Of a stretch of DNA of 38,356 nucleotides, positions 6,951 to 16,700 are shown one piece after another. The translations under genes were made by a program, and so were the position numbers. The DNA comes from Anaerolineaceae bacterium (GTDB lineage Bacteria > Chloroflexota > Anaerolineae > Promineifilales > Promineifilaceae), in assembly GCA_002699125.1 (NCBI GenBank), contig PABI01000093.1, positions 1 to 38,356 on the forward strand, in the 5' to 3' direction. Every line of letters starts with the position of its first letter. Position 1 is the first letter of the stretch. The notes under the pieces were generated by a model. It was given only the letters and a program-made list of their open reading frames with translations. It was not told the DNA's origin and searched no databases.

Positions 6951-8423
6951 ATGGAGTTTCAAATTCCAACCTTGTATTTACCAATTTTTGCCCCGGTTTT
7001 GATTGTAGCTGGCTGGGGTGTGCTGCTCATGATTCTCGATCTCTTCATTCCCGAGGATAAACGCAGCTGGGCACCGTGGCTGGCTGCGGTAGGTCTGGTA
7101 TTGGCGTTGGGGCAATCCTGGCTGCTGTGGGGCGATAGCTACGGCACGTTCACCCCTGAGGGTGGCCATCCCATGCTCATCGTAGACAATTTTGCCACTT
7201 TCCTCAACATCACTTTTATCCTCACCGGATTGCTTTCCATCCTCATTTCCGCTGGCTATTTACGCAAGCACGAACTGGATCGGCCTGAGTTTTACATGCT
7301 CATGCTCTTTTCTATTAGCGGCATGATGCTCATGGGCATGTCCAACGATCTCATCCTCATCTTCCTGGCGTTAGAGGTGCTTTCCATTCCGCTGTACATC
7401 ATGTCTGGTATGGCCTGGCCCCGCAACGACTCGGAAGAATCGGCGATGAAATATTTTTTGTTAGGGGCCTTTTCTTCCAGCATTCTGGTTTTTGGCATTG
7501 CCCTTGTCTATGGGGCAACTGGCTCCACAGCCTTACCCGAAGTTTTGGCCGCGATTGGCGGCAGCGGGGCGCTGGGTCTGGCCGGGGCAGCGTTTTTGCT
7601 GGTGGGGTTTGCCTTTAAGGTAGCGGCCGTTCCTTTCCATATGTGGACGCCAGATGTGTACGAAGGCGCACCGACTGTGGTGACTGCCTTCATGTCCGTC
7701 GGGGCCAAAGTGGGTGGCTTTGCCGCCATGCTGCGCATCTTTGTGACGGCGCTGCCAGACCTGGGTGATACCTGGGTTGGGGCGGCAGCGATTGTGGCCG
7801 CGCTCACGCTTATTTTGGGCAACTTTGTGGCCATCTCCCAGGCAAACATCAAGCGCATGTTGGCCTACTCCAGCATTGCCCACGCGGGCTACATCATGAT
7901 TGCCGTGGCCTCCGGCATGGGCAGTTCCGATGGGGTGAGTTCGGCGCTGTTTTACATGTTTGCCTACCTATTCACCAATCTGGGCGCCTTTGCCGTGGTG
8001 ATTGCCTTAGAGCGCAAGCAAAACGAAGGCACCATGCTGGATGATTACAAGGGTTTGGCCAAGCGCAATCCATGGCTGGCCCTGGCGATGGCTTACTTTA
8101 TGCTGTCACTCACCGGGGTGCCGCCGACGGGTGGATTTTCCGGCAAGTTCTTTGTCTTCCGCGCCGCCATTGAAGCGGATTTGGTTTGGCTGGCACTCAT
8201 TGGCGTGGCGACAAGTGTGGTCTCCGGTTACTACTACCTGCGGGTGGTCTACCTGATGTACATGCACGAGGGTGACGGCGAAGTTGTGGCTATGCCGGGT
8301 GTAAGTTTGGCGGTGGGGATTACGGCCGTTGCCACCATCATCCTCGGCTTTTTCCCCGGTGCCTGGTTTGCCATCACCCGCGAAGCGGCTTTGTTGACGG
8401 CCCGATTGGTAGCCGGTGGCTAA
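6951..8423 (+). CDS. nuoN: NADH-quinone oxidoreductase subunit N
   Basis: Antiporter-like membrane subunit of complex I, 490 residues and about 14 transmembrane helices, normal for NuoN. Recognisable segments are ALEVLSIPLYIM with the conserved Glu, FAFKVAAVPFHMWTPDVYEGAP with the pumping Lys, and ANIKRMLAYSSIAHAGY. ATG 6951 fits the family start (MEFQIPTLYLPIFAPV); an AGGAAGG lies at 6931-6937, rather far away. A longer frame opens at 6864 but its extra 29 residues are not NuoN-like. In most genomes nuoN directly follows nuoM; here 5.2 kb separates them. A bidirectional terminator follows at 8459-8484. Confidence 0.95.
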   Translation: MEFQIPTLYLPIFAPVLIVAGWGVLLMILDLFIPEDKRSWAPWLAAVGLVLALGQSWLLWGDSYGTFTPEGGHPMLIVDNFATFLNITFILTGLLSILISAGYLRKHELDRPEFYMLMLFSISGMMLMGMSNDLILIFLALEVLSIPLYIMSGMAWPRNDSEESAMKYFLLGAFSSSILVFGIALVYGATGSTALPEVLAAIGGSGALGLAGAAFLLVGFAFKVAAVPFHMWTPDVYEGAPTVVTAFMSVGAKVGGFAAMLRIFVTALPDLGDTWVGAAAIVAALTLILGNFVAISQANIKRMLAYSSIAHAGYIMIAVASGMGSSDGVSSALFYMFAYLFTNLGAFAVVIALERKQNEGTMLDDYKGLAKRNPWLALAMAYFMLSLTGVPPTGGFSGKFFVFRAAIEADLVWLALIGVATSVVSGYYYLRVVYLMYMHEGDGEVVAMPGVSLAVGITAVATIILGFFPGAWFAITREAALLTARLVAGG

Positions 8424-8458
8424 CAACTTTTATTTGCAAATCCGAATATGAAAAGTGA

Positions 8459-8484
8459 AGGTCGCTTATTAAGCGGCCTTTTTT
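8459..8484. terminator. Terminator between convergent nuoN and the DUF72 gene
   Basis: AGGTCGCTT (8459-8467) pairs with AAGCGGCCT (8471-8479) with one wobble and an ATT loop, then six T. It ends nuoN. On the minus strand the same stem may also help end the DUF72 gene. Confidence 0.8.
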
Positions 8485-8526
8485 ATTTCATCACGAATTT
8501 TTCTTTGAATAGACAGTTGAGGCGAA

Positions 8527-9321
8527 TTAGAAGAGGCGACCTTGCTGGGGCGGCCGTATTTCGGCCGCATCTAACCCCACAATTTCCTTGAACCGGTTGC
8601 ACGTTTTTGGTGAAAACCCGGAATAATCGTTGTTAAAGAAGCCAAAAATGTGCTTGAATCGATGCAAAAGTGGTTCGATTTTGTCGTACCATTCTTCCAG
8701 TTCGGCCGTTTTGTCTACCAGCTCTTTGTCCTTGGTGGCGTACTGGCCATGCGGTCCGATGAAGCGCAGGTAAAGAAAGTCGGCTGTGGGGGTGATGGTT
8801 TTTGGCAAATGAATGTAATCCGCAGCGGTGAGGCAAATGTTGTACGGCCGTAACAAATCCGCCACCTCTGGCTTCACCCAGGAATCGTGGCGAAACTCCA
8901 CGGCAAAGCGGGCTGTTCGCGGCAGCTGGCTCAAGAATTGTTTTAGCTCATCTACCTGGGCATAGGTAAAAGCAGGACCAAACTGGATGAGGATGCAGCC
9001 GAGCTTGTTTTGCAGGAGAACGGCCGTTTCCACAAAGTCGTGCATCGCCTCAATCCCGTCCGTCAGTCGCGCTTCATGGGTAATTGCTTTGGGTGTTTTC
9101 AGACAAAAGGTGAAGTTTTCCGGCGTAGAATGTCGCCAGCGCAGCACACTTTCCGGGCGCGGCGTACCGTAGAAGGTGCTGTCAATTTCCACCGCGTCGA
9201 ACAGCGTGCTGTAGTGAGACAGAAAGTTCCGCGGCGGCATCCCGGCGGGGTAAACCGGGCCAAGCCACTGCTTGTAGCTGAAGCCCATTGTGCCCAGGTG
9301 CCAGGTGGTAGAAGAAGACAT
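8527..9321 (-). CDS. DUF72 family protein (YecE-like)
   Basis: A 264-residue TIM-barrel-like protein of the DUF72/YecE family. Typical signatures are WHLGTMGFSYKQWLGPVYPAG at the N-terminus, FDAVEIDSTFYGTP, FCLKTPKAITHEARL, LIQFGPAF, FAVEFRHDSW, and FGFFNNDYSGFSPKT near the end. The molecular function of the family is not established; structures resemble TIM-barrel endonucleases and sugar isomerases, so a hydrolytic role is only a guess. It lies 44 bp downstream of the heme A synthase gene on the same strand and may share its transcript. The start codon is ATG at 9319-9321 and no strong ribosome binding site is visible. Confidence 0.88.
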   Translation of the reverse strand: MSSSTTWHLGTMGFSYKQWLGPVYPAGMPPRNFLSHYSTLFDAVEIDSTFYGTPRPESVLRWRHSTPENFTFCLKTPKAITHEARLTDGIEAMHDFVETAVLLQNKLGCILIQFGPAFTYAQVDELKQFLSQLPRTARFAVEFRHDSWVKPEVADLLRPYNICLTAADYIHLPKTITPTADFLYLRFIGPHGQYATKDKELVDKTAELEEWYDKIEPLLHRFKHIFGFFNNDYSGFSPKTCNRFKEIVGLDAAEIRPPQQGRLF

Positions 9322-9365
9322 TGGTAAGAGACTGAAGGTTTAACTCTCCAGTCTCCAATCTCTTT

Positions 9366-10451
9366 TTAGTCGCCGGTTTGGGCAACGGCCGTTGACCGGG
9401 CCACAACCTGCTCAGGAATAGGCGTATGCACAATTTCGTAGCGAATGTAAACCGCCACCACAAACAGCAGCAGCCCCACAGCCTGATGCGATAACGCCAG
9501 GAAGATCGGTACGCTGAACCAGATGGTGCTCACGCCCAGCACAATTTGCACCGCCACCAGCCACAGGAAATAAACCACGGCTTTGTGTACGTTGGCTGAG
9601 TACGTATGTCGTTTGGTGATAAAGTACAGCCAAACGGCCGCACCCAGCACCACAAAGGCAAACCAGCGATGCACAAAATGGACCCCCACCGGAGCCGAAA
9701 TCAGGTTTTGCCACCAGGCATCAAACTGGGCAAACAGCGTGTTGGGAATCCAGCGCCCGCCCATCAACGGCCAAGTGTTAGAAATCCAGCCTGCCTTCAG
9801 CCCGGCCACAAACCCGCCGTAAGTGATCTGAATCACCAAAACCACCAGGACCAGCGCCGACAAAACATACGGTAGTGAGCCGCGCCCTTCTTTGATTACC
9901 TTGGGGAAGCCGTGCCTGTGCCTCAATGCCGTCCACATCGTCAGCGCCAGCAAGAAGAGCGCCATGAGCAGGTGAATGGTCAGCCGAAAATGGTCCACCG
10001 CCGGATTTTCTACCAGGCCGCTGCTCACCATGTACCAGCCCAAAAACCCCTGGAAACCAAACAGCGCGCCAATCGACAAGTATACAAACGATTTTCGCCA
10101 GGGAATGATCCCTTTGTACAGATAGTAGAAAAGTGGAATCACCACAATCAGCCCGGCAAAGCGGGCAATAAGCCGATGAAGATACTCGACATAAAATATG
10201 CGCTTGTAGCTGTCCAGCGTCATGTTGTAGTTCACAAGCCGACCTTCAGGCGTTTGCTGGTATTTGGCAAACTCTGCTTCCCAGGCCGCTTCGCCAATAG
10301 GGGGAATGACACCGCTAATCGGGTTCCATTCTACAATGGAGAGTCCAGATCGCGTCAGCCGCACGTAACCGCCAAACAGTACCATGATCATGATGAGGCC
10401 CACCACAATCAACAGCCAGCGAATGATTTTTTTATTGTCTTGTTCTGACAT
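9366..10451 (-). CDS. ctaA: Heme A synthase (COX15/CtaA family, type 2-like)
   Basis: Integral membrane enzyme that oxidises the C8 methyl of heme O to the formyl of heme A, needed for aa3-type cytochrome oxidases. The 361-residue protein has about eight transmembrane helices. GGYVRLTRSGLSIVEWNPISGVIPP is the hallmark N-terminal stretch, closer to the alphaproteobacterial and mitochondrial COX15 form than to the short Bacillus CtaA form. Likely heme-ligand histidines are His92 (EYLHR), His160, His261 (HRWFAF) and His322 (SHQAVG). ATG at 10449-10451 is preceded on the minus strand by GGAG (plus 10458-10461). It indicates aerobic respiration, though no oxidase subunits or heme O synthase lie in this window. 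The DUF72 gene follows it. Confidence 0.92.
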   Translation of the reverse strand: MSEQDNKKIIRWLLIVVGLIMIMVLFGGYVRLTRSGLSIVEWNPISGVIPPIGEAAWEAEFAKYQQTPEGRLVNYNMTLDSYKRIFYVEYLHRLIARFAGLIVVIPLFYYLYKGIIPWRKSFVYLSIGALFGFQGFLGWYMVSSGLVENPAVDHFRLTIHLLMALFLLALTMWTALRHRHGFPKVIKEGRGSLPYVLSALVLVVLVIQITYGGFVAGLKAGWISNTWPLMGGRWIPNTLFAQFDAWWQNLISAPVGVHFVHRWFAFVVLGAAVWLYFITKRHTYSANVHKAVVYFLWLVAVQIVLGVSTIWFSVPIFLALSHQAVGLLLFVVAVYIRYEIVHTPIPEQVVARSTAVAQTGD

Positions 10452-10488
10452 TTCTAGCTCCTGCAAACCGTTTTCTTTTCTGAGTAAC

Positions 10489-10522
10489 AACCTTCCAGAA
10501 GGCTTTGTGCTCCTGGAAGGTT
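10489..10522. repeat. Perfect 10-bp inverted repeat upstream of ctaA
   Basis: AACCTTCCAG (10489-10498) and CTGGAAGGTT (10513-10522) are exact reverse complements around a 14-base loop. It lies 37 bp upstream of the ctaA start, within its likely leader, and has no T run on the minus strand. It may be a dispersed repeat, an operator or an mRNA structure. Confidence 0.6.
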
Positions 10523-10800
10523 GATGTATCCTCTTCCGGCCCTGATTATACCAATTTTACAAGACGATTCAGCCTGTAAATAAAAGGTGAATGACATTTA
10601 GCAGAAATATGGATGAGTTTTGTCAACAATTATTTGGGACGTTCGTTAGCATTTTGAGATCTATTTCGGCTATAATGATACAACCTGCGCTGATCAACTG
10701 ATTGTAAAGTGCATTTGCTTCTCGGAAAACCAGTATCCGGCTTTGCTTAACTATTATTAGTATAAGTTGTAGTTTATAGTAAATTTGTGTCTTGCGGCTC
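10523..10800. promoter_or_regulatory. Divergent intergenic region with candidate promoter for the kinase operon
   Basis: This region separates divergent ctaA and the histidine kinase gene. TATAAT at 10671-10676 is a perfect plus-strand -10 element, but upstream only a poor TTAGCA (10646-10651) could serve as -35 at a long spacing, so an activator may be needed. On the minus strand TGTCAA at 10621-10626 reads TTGACA and could be the -35 for ctaA, without a good -10. No ORF is convincing here. Confidence 0.45.
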
Positions 10801-12264
10801 ATGCGGAACGATCAGGCACTCCCCATTTTTTTTCTAAAGCTTTTTCGCTCACTGCGAATTAGCCACAAATTGTCACGGCTTCGGTTTTGGTTTAAATGGA
10901 CGAACTGGATCAGGTGGCAGCAGTGGTTGGTGTTATTTGGGCTTGGCGCGGCAGTGATTGTGGTTGAGATACGCAATCATAAATTGATGTGGCAAGAACA
11001 TAACAGCGGTCAAACTATCTTGACTGATCATATGCTCGTGTGGGAGCTTGTTATTTTTGGGCTTGTCCTTCCTTTGGTGGCAGGAATCGTTCTCGGATAT
11101 ACAGGTCGTACAGCAATTGAGCGAGACAAAATGGTCAGAGCACTAGAATTGCGCCGCGCGCTGATAGCCCAAATGCATCAGGCCCAAAGCTGGCATGAAT
11201 TAGCTGAACTCATCGTCTCTACACCGGGAAATGTCGTTACGGCCGATCGCACCTGGCTTTTGGCTCAACGGTCAAAAGACGAGGAGTTTGATCAAATAGC
11301 CAATTGGGAAAGACCTGCAAGTGGGCGGATCCCACCTTACCTGCAGGTATCGACGGCCGTTTGCCAACGTTGCGAACAGGCCAAATCGTTAAAAGAAACC
11401 AGGATTTTGACCTGTAATTGTCCTCAAGCCGAGGGTAGAAACCTGCCCTGTACTCGATATTGCCTCTGGCTCTCGACGAAGGATACGGGCAAGGCTGCCT
11501 TGCTAATTGATGTACCGCCTGAACAGCCTTTAAGTAAGGGCCAAATAAAGGTGCTTGATGATCTCGGTGATGAGATGTCTTTGGCCATCGACAATGCCAA
11601 TCTCCATTATGAAAAACAACGTCAGGGTGATATCGCTTTAAATGTGCGACAAAGGATTGCCCGTGACTTGCATGATACCCTGGGGCAAAATATTAGCTAT
11701 TTGCGTTTGAAACTGGGACAGTTAAGTGAAGATGAGCTGGATCCTGGACGTGTTGAGTTCCAAAATGAGTTGGCCAATATGTTGAGAGTGGCGGATGAAG
11801 CATACGAACAAGTGCGCGATACGCTGGAAGAGTTGAGAACGGCCGAATTCATTGATCTTGAGGAAACTGTTCGGCAATATGCGGATCAGGTTGGTGCAAG
11901 GGCTGGATTCTCTATGAATGTTTATTCAACTGAACAGCTAGGGGTATTATCGGCCAGGAGAATTCGCCAAACGATGTACATTTTGCGTGAGGCGCTTAAC
12001 AATGTGGAAAAACATGCTAATGCCCGGAATGTGGACGTGCACTTATTCTGGCGCGAGGATGAGTTCATCATGACAGTGCATGATGACGGTATAGGCTTCT
12101 ACCTGGAAGAAGTTAATACAGAAGAACGGTACGGGTTGACCATCATGGGTGAGAGAGCCCGAGCAATCAACGCGCATCTAACTATCGATTCGACCCTGGA
12201 AAAGGGCACTGAAGTCAGGTTGCGTGTGCCTTTGCCGGGTAGTGCTATCACGGCAAAAAGCTAA
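10801..12264 (+). CDS. Membrane sensor histidine kinase, NarX/LiaS-type with a cysteine cluster
   Basis: A 487-residue HisKA_3/HATPase sensor kinase. Two transmembrane helices (about 42-57 and 79-100) anchor it. A GAF-like cytoplasmic sensor (about 120-270) follows, then the dimerisation/phosphotransfer helix with RDLHDTLGQN (phospho-accepting His291), then a GHKL ATPase with REALNNVEKHA, DDGIGF and GLTIMGERA. The sensor region carries six cysteines arranged C188-X2-C191-X13-C205-X-C207-X9-C217-X3-C221, enough to bind an Fe-S cluster or metal, so redox, oxygen or metal sensing is plausible but inferred. ATG 10801 was chosen over TTG 10792; neither has a good ribosome binding site. Its stop overlaps the start of the regulator gene by one base, so the pair is translationally coupled. 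Confidence 0.88.
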   Translation: MRNDQALPIFFLKLFRSLRISHKLSRLRFWFKWTNWIRWQQWLVLFGLGAAVIVVEIRNHKLMWQEHNSGQTILTDHMLVWELVIFGLVLPLVAGIVLGYTGRTAIERDKMVRALELRRALIAQMHQAQSWHELAELIVSTPGNVVTADRTWLLAQRSKDEEFDQIANWERPASGRIPPYLQVSTAVCQRCEQAKSLKETRILTCNCPQAEGRNLPCTRYCLWLSTKDTGKAALLIDVPPEQPLSKGQIKVLDDLGDEMSLAIDNANLHYEKQRQGDIALNVRQRIARDLHDTLGQNISYLRLKLGQLSEDELDPGRVEFQNELANMLRVADEAYEQVRDTLEELRTAEFIDLEETVRQYADQVGARAGFSMNVYSTEQLGVLSARRIRQTMYILREALNNVEKHANARNVDVHLFWREDEFIMTVHDDGIGFYLEEVNTEERYGLTIMGERARAINAHLTIDSTLEKGTEVRLRVPLPGSAITAKS

Positions 12265-12920
12265 TGGATTCTATCCGTATTGTGGTTGTGGATGATCATA
12301 CCATCTTAAGAGATGGCATTGTGAGCCTCCTGGATGCCCAGCCCGATTTTGAGATTGTTGGTGTGGCGGGTTCAGTTGCTGGCGCTTTGGAGGTCGTGGC
12401 TGCCTCCAGGCCGGATATGGTTCTGATGGATTATGGCTTGCCTGATGGCACTGGTTTGGAAGCCACCAAAGAAATCCTGGCTTTTTTCCCTGAAACAAAT
12501 GTGGTTTTGCTGACGGTCCATGAGGAAGACGATCTGCTTTTTTCTGCTGTTCGCAGCGGGGCAAAAGGATACCTTCTCAAGAATATCTCAGCGAAGGATT
12601 TGCTGGCCAAATTACGTGGTTTGTCACAGGGAGACATTGCTCTTTTACCAGCCCAGACTAAACGCATTTTGTCAGAGTTTGCCAAAACGGAAACACCTAA
12701 TCCAAAAGAAGAAATTCCTCTAACAGACAGAGAATTGGAAGTTTTACAGTTACTTGTAGCCGGCGCAACAAATCGAGCGATCGGGGCAAAGCTTCACATT
12801 TCGGTACACACGGTAAAGAATCATGTGCACCATATCCTCGACAAATTGAATGTCGAAACTCGTCGACAAGCGGCCGAATTGGCAATCAAAAATCAACTGG
12901 TGAGAACTGATAAGCTTTAA
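12264..12920 (+). CDS. NarL/FixJ-type response regulator
   Basis: A 218-residue two-domain regulator. The N-terminal receiver has the acidic pair in VVVDDHTILRDG, the phospho-acceptor Asp56 in MDYGLPDG, and the switch and Lys region LLTVHEEDD...GAKGYLLKN. The C-terminal LuxR-type helix-turn-helix is complete: LTDRELEVLQLLVAG, NRAIGAKLHISVHTVKNHVHHILDKL. The ATG overlaps the kinase stop codon (TAATG), making it the cognate partner. A hairpin terminator at 12957-12981 ends the operon. Likely targets are nearby genes such as the multicopper oxidase, but no shared binding site was identified by eye. Confidence 0.93.
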   Translation: MDSIRIVVVDDHTILRDGIVSLLDAQPDFEIVGVAGSVAGALEVVAASRPDMVLMDYGLPDGTGLEATKEILAFFPETNVVLLTVHEEDDLLFSAVRSGAKGYLLKNISAKDLLAKLRGLSQGDIALLPAQTKRILSEFAKTETPNPKEEIPLTDRELEVLQLLVAGATNRAIGAKLHISVHTVKNHVHHILDKLNVETRRQAAELAIKNQLVRTDKL

Positions 12921-12956
12921 GAAGCTTCCTTTTCCTCCTCATCCTCGCTGGTACAT

Positions 12957-12981
12957 GGACTATTTTCGAATAGTCCCTTTT
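12957..12981 (+). terminator. Rho-independent terminator of the kinase-regulator operon
   Basis: GGACTATT (12957-12964) and AATAGTCC (12969-12976) make an 8-bp stem capped by a TTCG tetraloop, then CTTTT. Confidence 0.75.
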
Positions 12982-13262
12982 ATCCCTTCGTAATGCGAAT
13001 CCCCACTCTGTGCTGAGTTAAATCCCATCTCTCTATTCACCCAAAAACTTAATTCAAATTGATCTTATCCCCATTGCTCATAGTCCCAGGTCTATCTAAT
13101 CGCTGAATCGATCAAGGCTAAAAATGCATCCCATTTTAGTTCCTATTTGAACTGTTGGCGGATTTACGCCTGGCCGGTTGATCCCGTACTCTGGTACTAC
13201 ACTCCTGCGCTCTAACTGTAAGGTTTGAGCGCTTTCTGGACTGAGGATAAAGAGGGAATGAC
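12982..13262. other. Intergenic stretch without a recognisable gene
   Basis: No convincing ORF on either strand, no tRNA-like fold and no dispersed repeat that I recognise. It is the only plausible place for a promoter of the pseudo-receiver gene, but no clear -35/-10 pair is visible. GAGGG at 13252-13256 serves the following gene. Confidence 0.5.
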
Positions 13263-13595
13263 TTGGCCATGCAAAAAAAGATCCTGGTGCTTGAGAGTGA
13301 GAAGTTGCTGGCCACAAGCATTGTGAGCATTTTGGCATCACGCCCAGAGTATGACGTGGTCCAAACAACGGTCAATTCTCTTGCGTGCCTGGAACAGTTA
13401 GATGCTATACAGCCAGATGTCGTAATCCTTGAGAAAGAGGTGCTGGCGGCCAATATTTCAGCCGTGGTTAAAGTGACCGATCGCTACCCCAAGCTGCGGC
13501 TCATCGTTTTTAGTCTTAGCAACACCAAGGTCCATGTTTTTGATCAGCAGATAGCCCAGGTGAGGAATGCCAGTGACTTCCTTGAACTACTTTAG
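13263..13595 (+). CDS. Stand-alone degenerate receiver-like domain protein
   Basis: A 110-residue protein with the alternating beta/alpha pattern of a CheY-like receiver: KKILVLESEKLLATSIVSIL, PDVVILEKEVLAA, LRLIVFSLSNTKVHVF. The expected acidic pocket is changed to ES-E after strand 1, and the phospho-acceptor Asp at the end of strand 3 is Glu (VVILEKE), so ordinary phosphorylation is unlikely. A Lys remains near the usual strand-5 position only loosely. TTG 13263 lies six bases after GAGGG (13252-13256); ATG 13269 is an alternative, two codons later. It sits alone between the kinase-regulator pair and the multicopper oxidase, and may be a phosphorylation-independent partner of one of them. 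Confidence 0.75.
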   Translation: MAMQKKILVLESEKLLATSIVSILASRPEYDVVQTTVNSLACLEQLDAIQPDVVILEKEVLAANISAVVKVTDRYPKLRLIVFSLSNTKVHVFDQQIAQVRNASDFLELL

Positions 13596-13724
13596 ATCTC
13601 GTCAGGCTAGCAACCAACTACGATAGAGAAGGGATATTTAGGAAGTAAGGGAGAAATGATTATGAATTTGATGTGCCAGTGATTACATCGTTTTGTCATA
13701 AGCAAGTAATTGAGGAGGAACATG

Positions 13725-16700
13725 ATGAGTTACCGAAAAATTATGAAAAACCTATTGTTGCTGTTTATCTGTACGGCCGTTCTCTTTTTGGCAAGCGGCA
13801 GCAGCCAGGTAAACGCAAAACCGAAAGACCCAGTAAGTAAAGTGGGCTGCCAGGGCAACAATGGCAACGGCAATGGGCACGGTAAATGCCCTAAAGAAGA
13901 GTATGACGGCCGTAAAGGTGCCGCAGCTCGCGCGTTTCAACAGGGTGCCTTAAACCCGCTGATGGTAGACACACAGGCTGCCGTTCTGATTGATGGCGCT
14001 CCCCATTATTTCAGCCATCCCAACTACGCCAACAGCCCGCTGCCAGAAGTAACTGCTGGCGTTGTAACAGAGTTTGGCAATCCGCTGGTCGAACGAGGCT
14101 ATTCCAGTGACAATGCCACTAACGTTTTTGTGGTCATCCCCGCTGCCCTGCCGGACGGCATGCTGCAAAGCTTCCAGACCTGGAACCAGGTAGCAACGGG
14201 TGGGGCTCCGGCATCGGCTGGGCTCAATTTCCACGCTTACGTTTTGCGGCCGACTGGTGTCGCCGATGAGTACACAGTTGTCTTCGACAGCGGTCAACTC
14301 ACCGTGCCGCCCCTGACGGACCCAACCGTCAGTGAGATCGCCACCTTCCCCGTAGCTAATCTGGCTGTGGAAGCTGGCGACATGCTTGCTTTTTACGGCC
14401 GTGGTGTGCCTTTGGATATTGGTGCAGGGAGCGACATGGTTTACTATCCATCGCCAGCAGGCCCGCTGCAAGGCAGCACGATCACCGTTGGCAGTGGTGA
14501 TTTTCCTGCCTTAAACCAGGCCCGCACCTACTCCTTCGCAGCCAATGTATTTGACATCTCCTTAGCCACCATTACTGGCGGTATGCGCAAATTTGTCAAC
14601 GAGCTGCCTGGGTTGGGTGCTGCTGCCGCCAATAACCTCGGCCAATATATCCCCGTCGCTGTCCCCGACACAACCACCTATCCCGGTACGGATTACTACA
14701 TCATCGAGCTGGGCGAGTACACCGAGCAAATGCACGGCGACCTGCCCCCCACGACGCTGCGCGGTTACCGGCAGGCTGGCGGCGAATTTCATTACTTAGG
14801 CCCGGCTATCGTTGCCCAAAAGGACAGGCCGGTGCGTATTCTGTTCCGCAATCTGCTGCCCACTGATGCTGGCGGCAACTTAATGATCCCTGTTGATTCC
14901 ACGGTGATGGGTTCAGGCCCAACCGCCGCCGGACATGAATGGGAGATGATGAACCCGGACCAGGTCGATCCCTTGAATCCAATGTGTAGTGGCCCCGACA
15001 AGGATCTATTGGTGGCACAGGGCCTTTGTTTTGCCGACAACCGGGCAATCATTCACCTACATGGCGGCATTTCCCCCTGGATCTCAGATGGTACGCCGCA
15101 CCAGTGGATCACTCCGGCTGGGGAGAACACACAGTATCCCCAGGGCGTCAGTGTACGGCCTGTACCGGATATGAATGATAGCGGCAATGCCACTGATGGT
15201 GAGATGACCTTCTACTACACCAACCAGCAGAGCGCCCGGCTCATGTTCTACCATGACCACGCCTGGGGCATCACTCGTCTGAACGTCTACGCTGGCATGG
15301 CTGCCCCCTACATCATCCAGGACGCTACCGAGCAGGCATTGATTGACAATGGCGTTATCCCTGGCCCCGAAGCCACCATTCCTCTGGTTGTTCAGGACAA
15401 GACCTTCGTGCCCAACGATGCACAGCTGGACTTGCAAGACGAAACCTGGGACACAACTCGTTGGGGCGGAGAAGGCAATCTATGGGTACCCCACGTTTAC
15501 TCACCAGCCCAGAATCCAGGTGACGCTTCTGGTGTGAACGAATACGGCCGTTGGGCTTACGGTCCCTGGTTCTGGCCGCCGACGAGCAGCATCGAACATG
15601 GCCCTATTGCCAATCCTTACTTCGATCCCACCTGCGATCCTGACCTGACCTGGTGCGAGCCGCCGCTGATGCCGGGCGTGCCCTATAATTCAATGGGCAT
15701 GGAGTCGTTCAACGACACGCCGGTGATCAACGGCACGGCTTACCCCACGCTCACCTTAGAACCGAGAGCGTACCGCTTCCGCATCCTCAACGCAGCCAAC
15801 GATCGCTTCTTTAATCTGTCGTTGTACCAGGCGGTAGATGCCAACGGCGTTCTCTGTGACGCCAATAATCCAAACCCGGCGCCGGAAAGCACCGGTGTGG
15901 CCTGTACTGAGATTCTCTTGAATCCGGAAGAAGTGGCGGCGGCTCTGGACGATCCGGCTGGCATCTTCCCCACGCCAGTTGTGGGCACAGAAGGACCAGA
16001 CTGGATTGAAATCGCTAACGAGGGCGGCTTCCTGCCCACGCCAGTTGTCATCCCAGCTCATCCTACAACGTGGGTCACAGACCCAACCTTGTTCAATGCC
16101 GGCAATGTCGATCAGCATTCGCTGCTCACCGCACCGGCCGAGCGGCATGATGTGATTGTGGACTTCTCGCAGTACGCTGGGCAGACGCTGATTCTTTACA
16201 ACGACGCGCCAGCCGCGTTCCCCGCTCGCGATCCGCGCTATGATTATTACACTGGCAACCCGGACTTGCGCGACACCGGTGGTGCGCCGCCCACGCTGCC
16301 CGGCTACGGTCCCAACACGCGCACCATGATGCAGATTAAGATTAGCGCTGCGCCTGTGGCCCAACCTTTCGATGTAACCACGTTGGAAAATGCTTTTGCC
16401 CACCAAACAGACGGCTCGGGTGTGTTCGAGAGCGGACAGAATCCCATCATCGTGGGCCAAGGCGCGTACAATACAGCCTATGGCACTTCGTTCCAGAACA
16501 ATGGCCCACTTGCTGGCCTAGTGCAAATCTATGACACGTCGTTGACCTTCGCTACCTTATCGGGCAATACGCTTACCTTTAACCTCAGACCAAAGATGAT
16601 TCAAGATGAGATGGGTGAGGCGTTTGAATTGGAATACGGCCGTATGAGCGGCTTCCTCGGTGTAGAAACACCCAATGCTCAGGCAGGCTTGCAGAACATG

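Noticed and set aside
8527..10451. DUF72 gene as part of heme biosynthesis
   Set aside because: Co-direction with ctaA and a 44-bp gap allow a common transcript, but nothing in the DUF72 sequence links it to heme.
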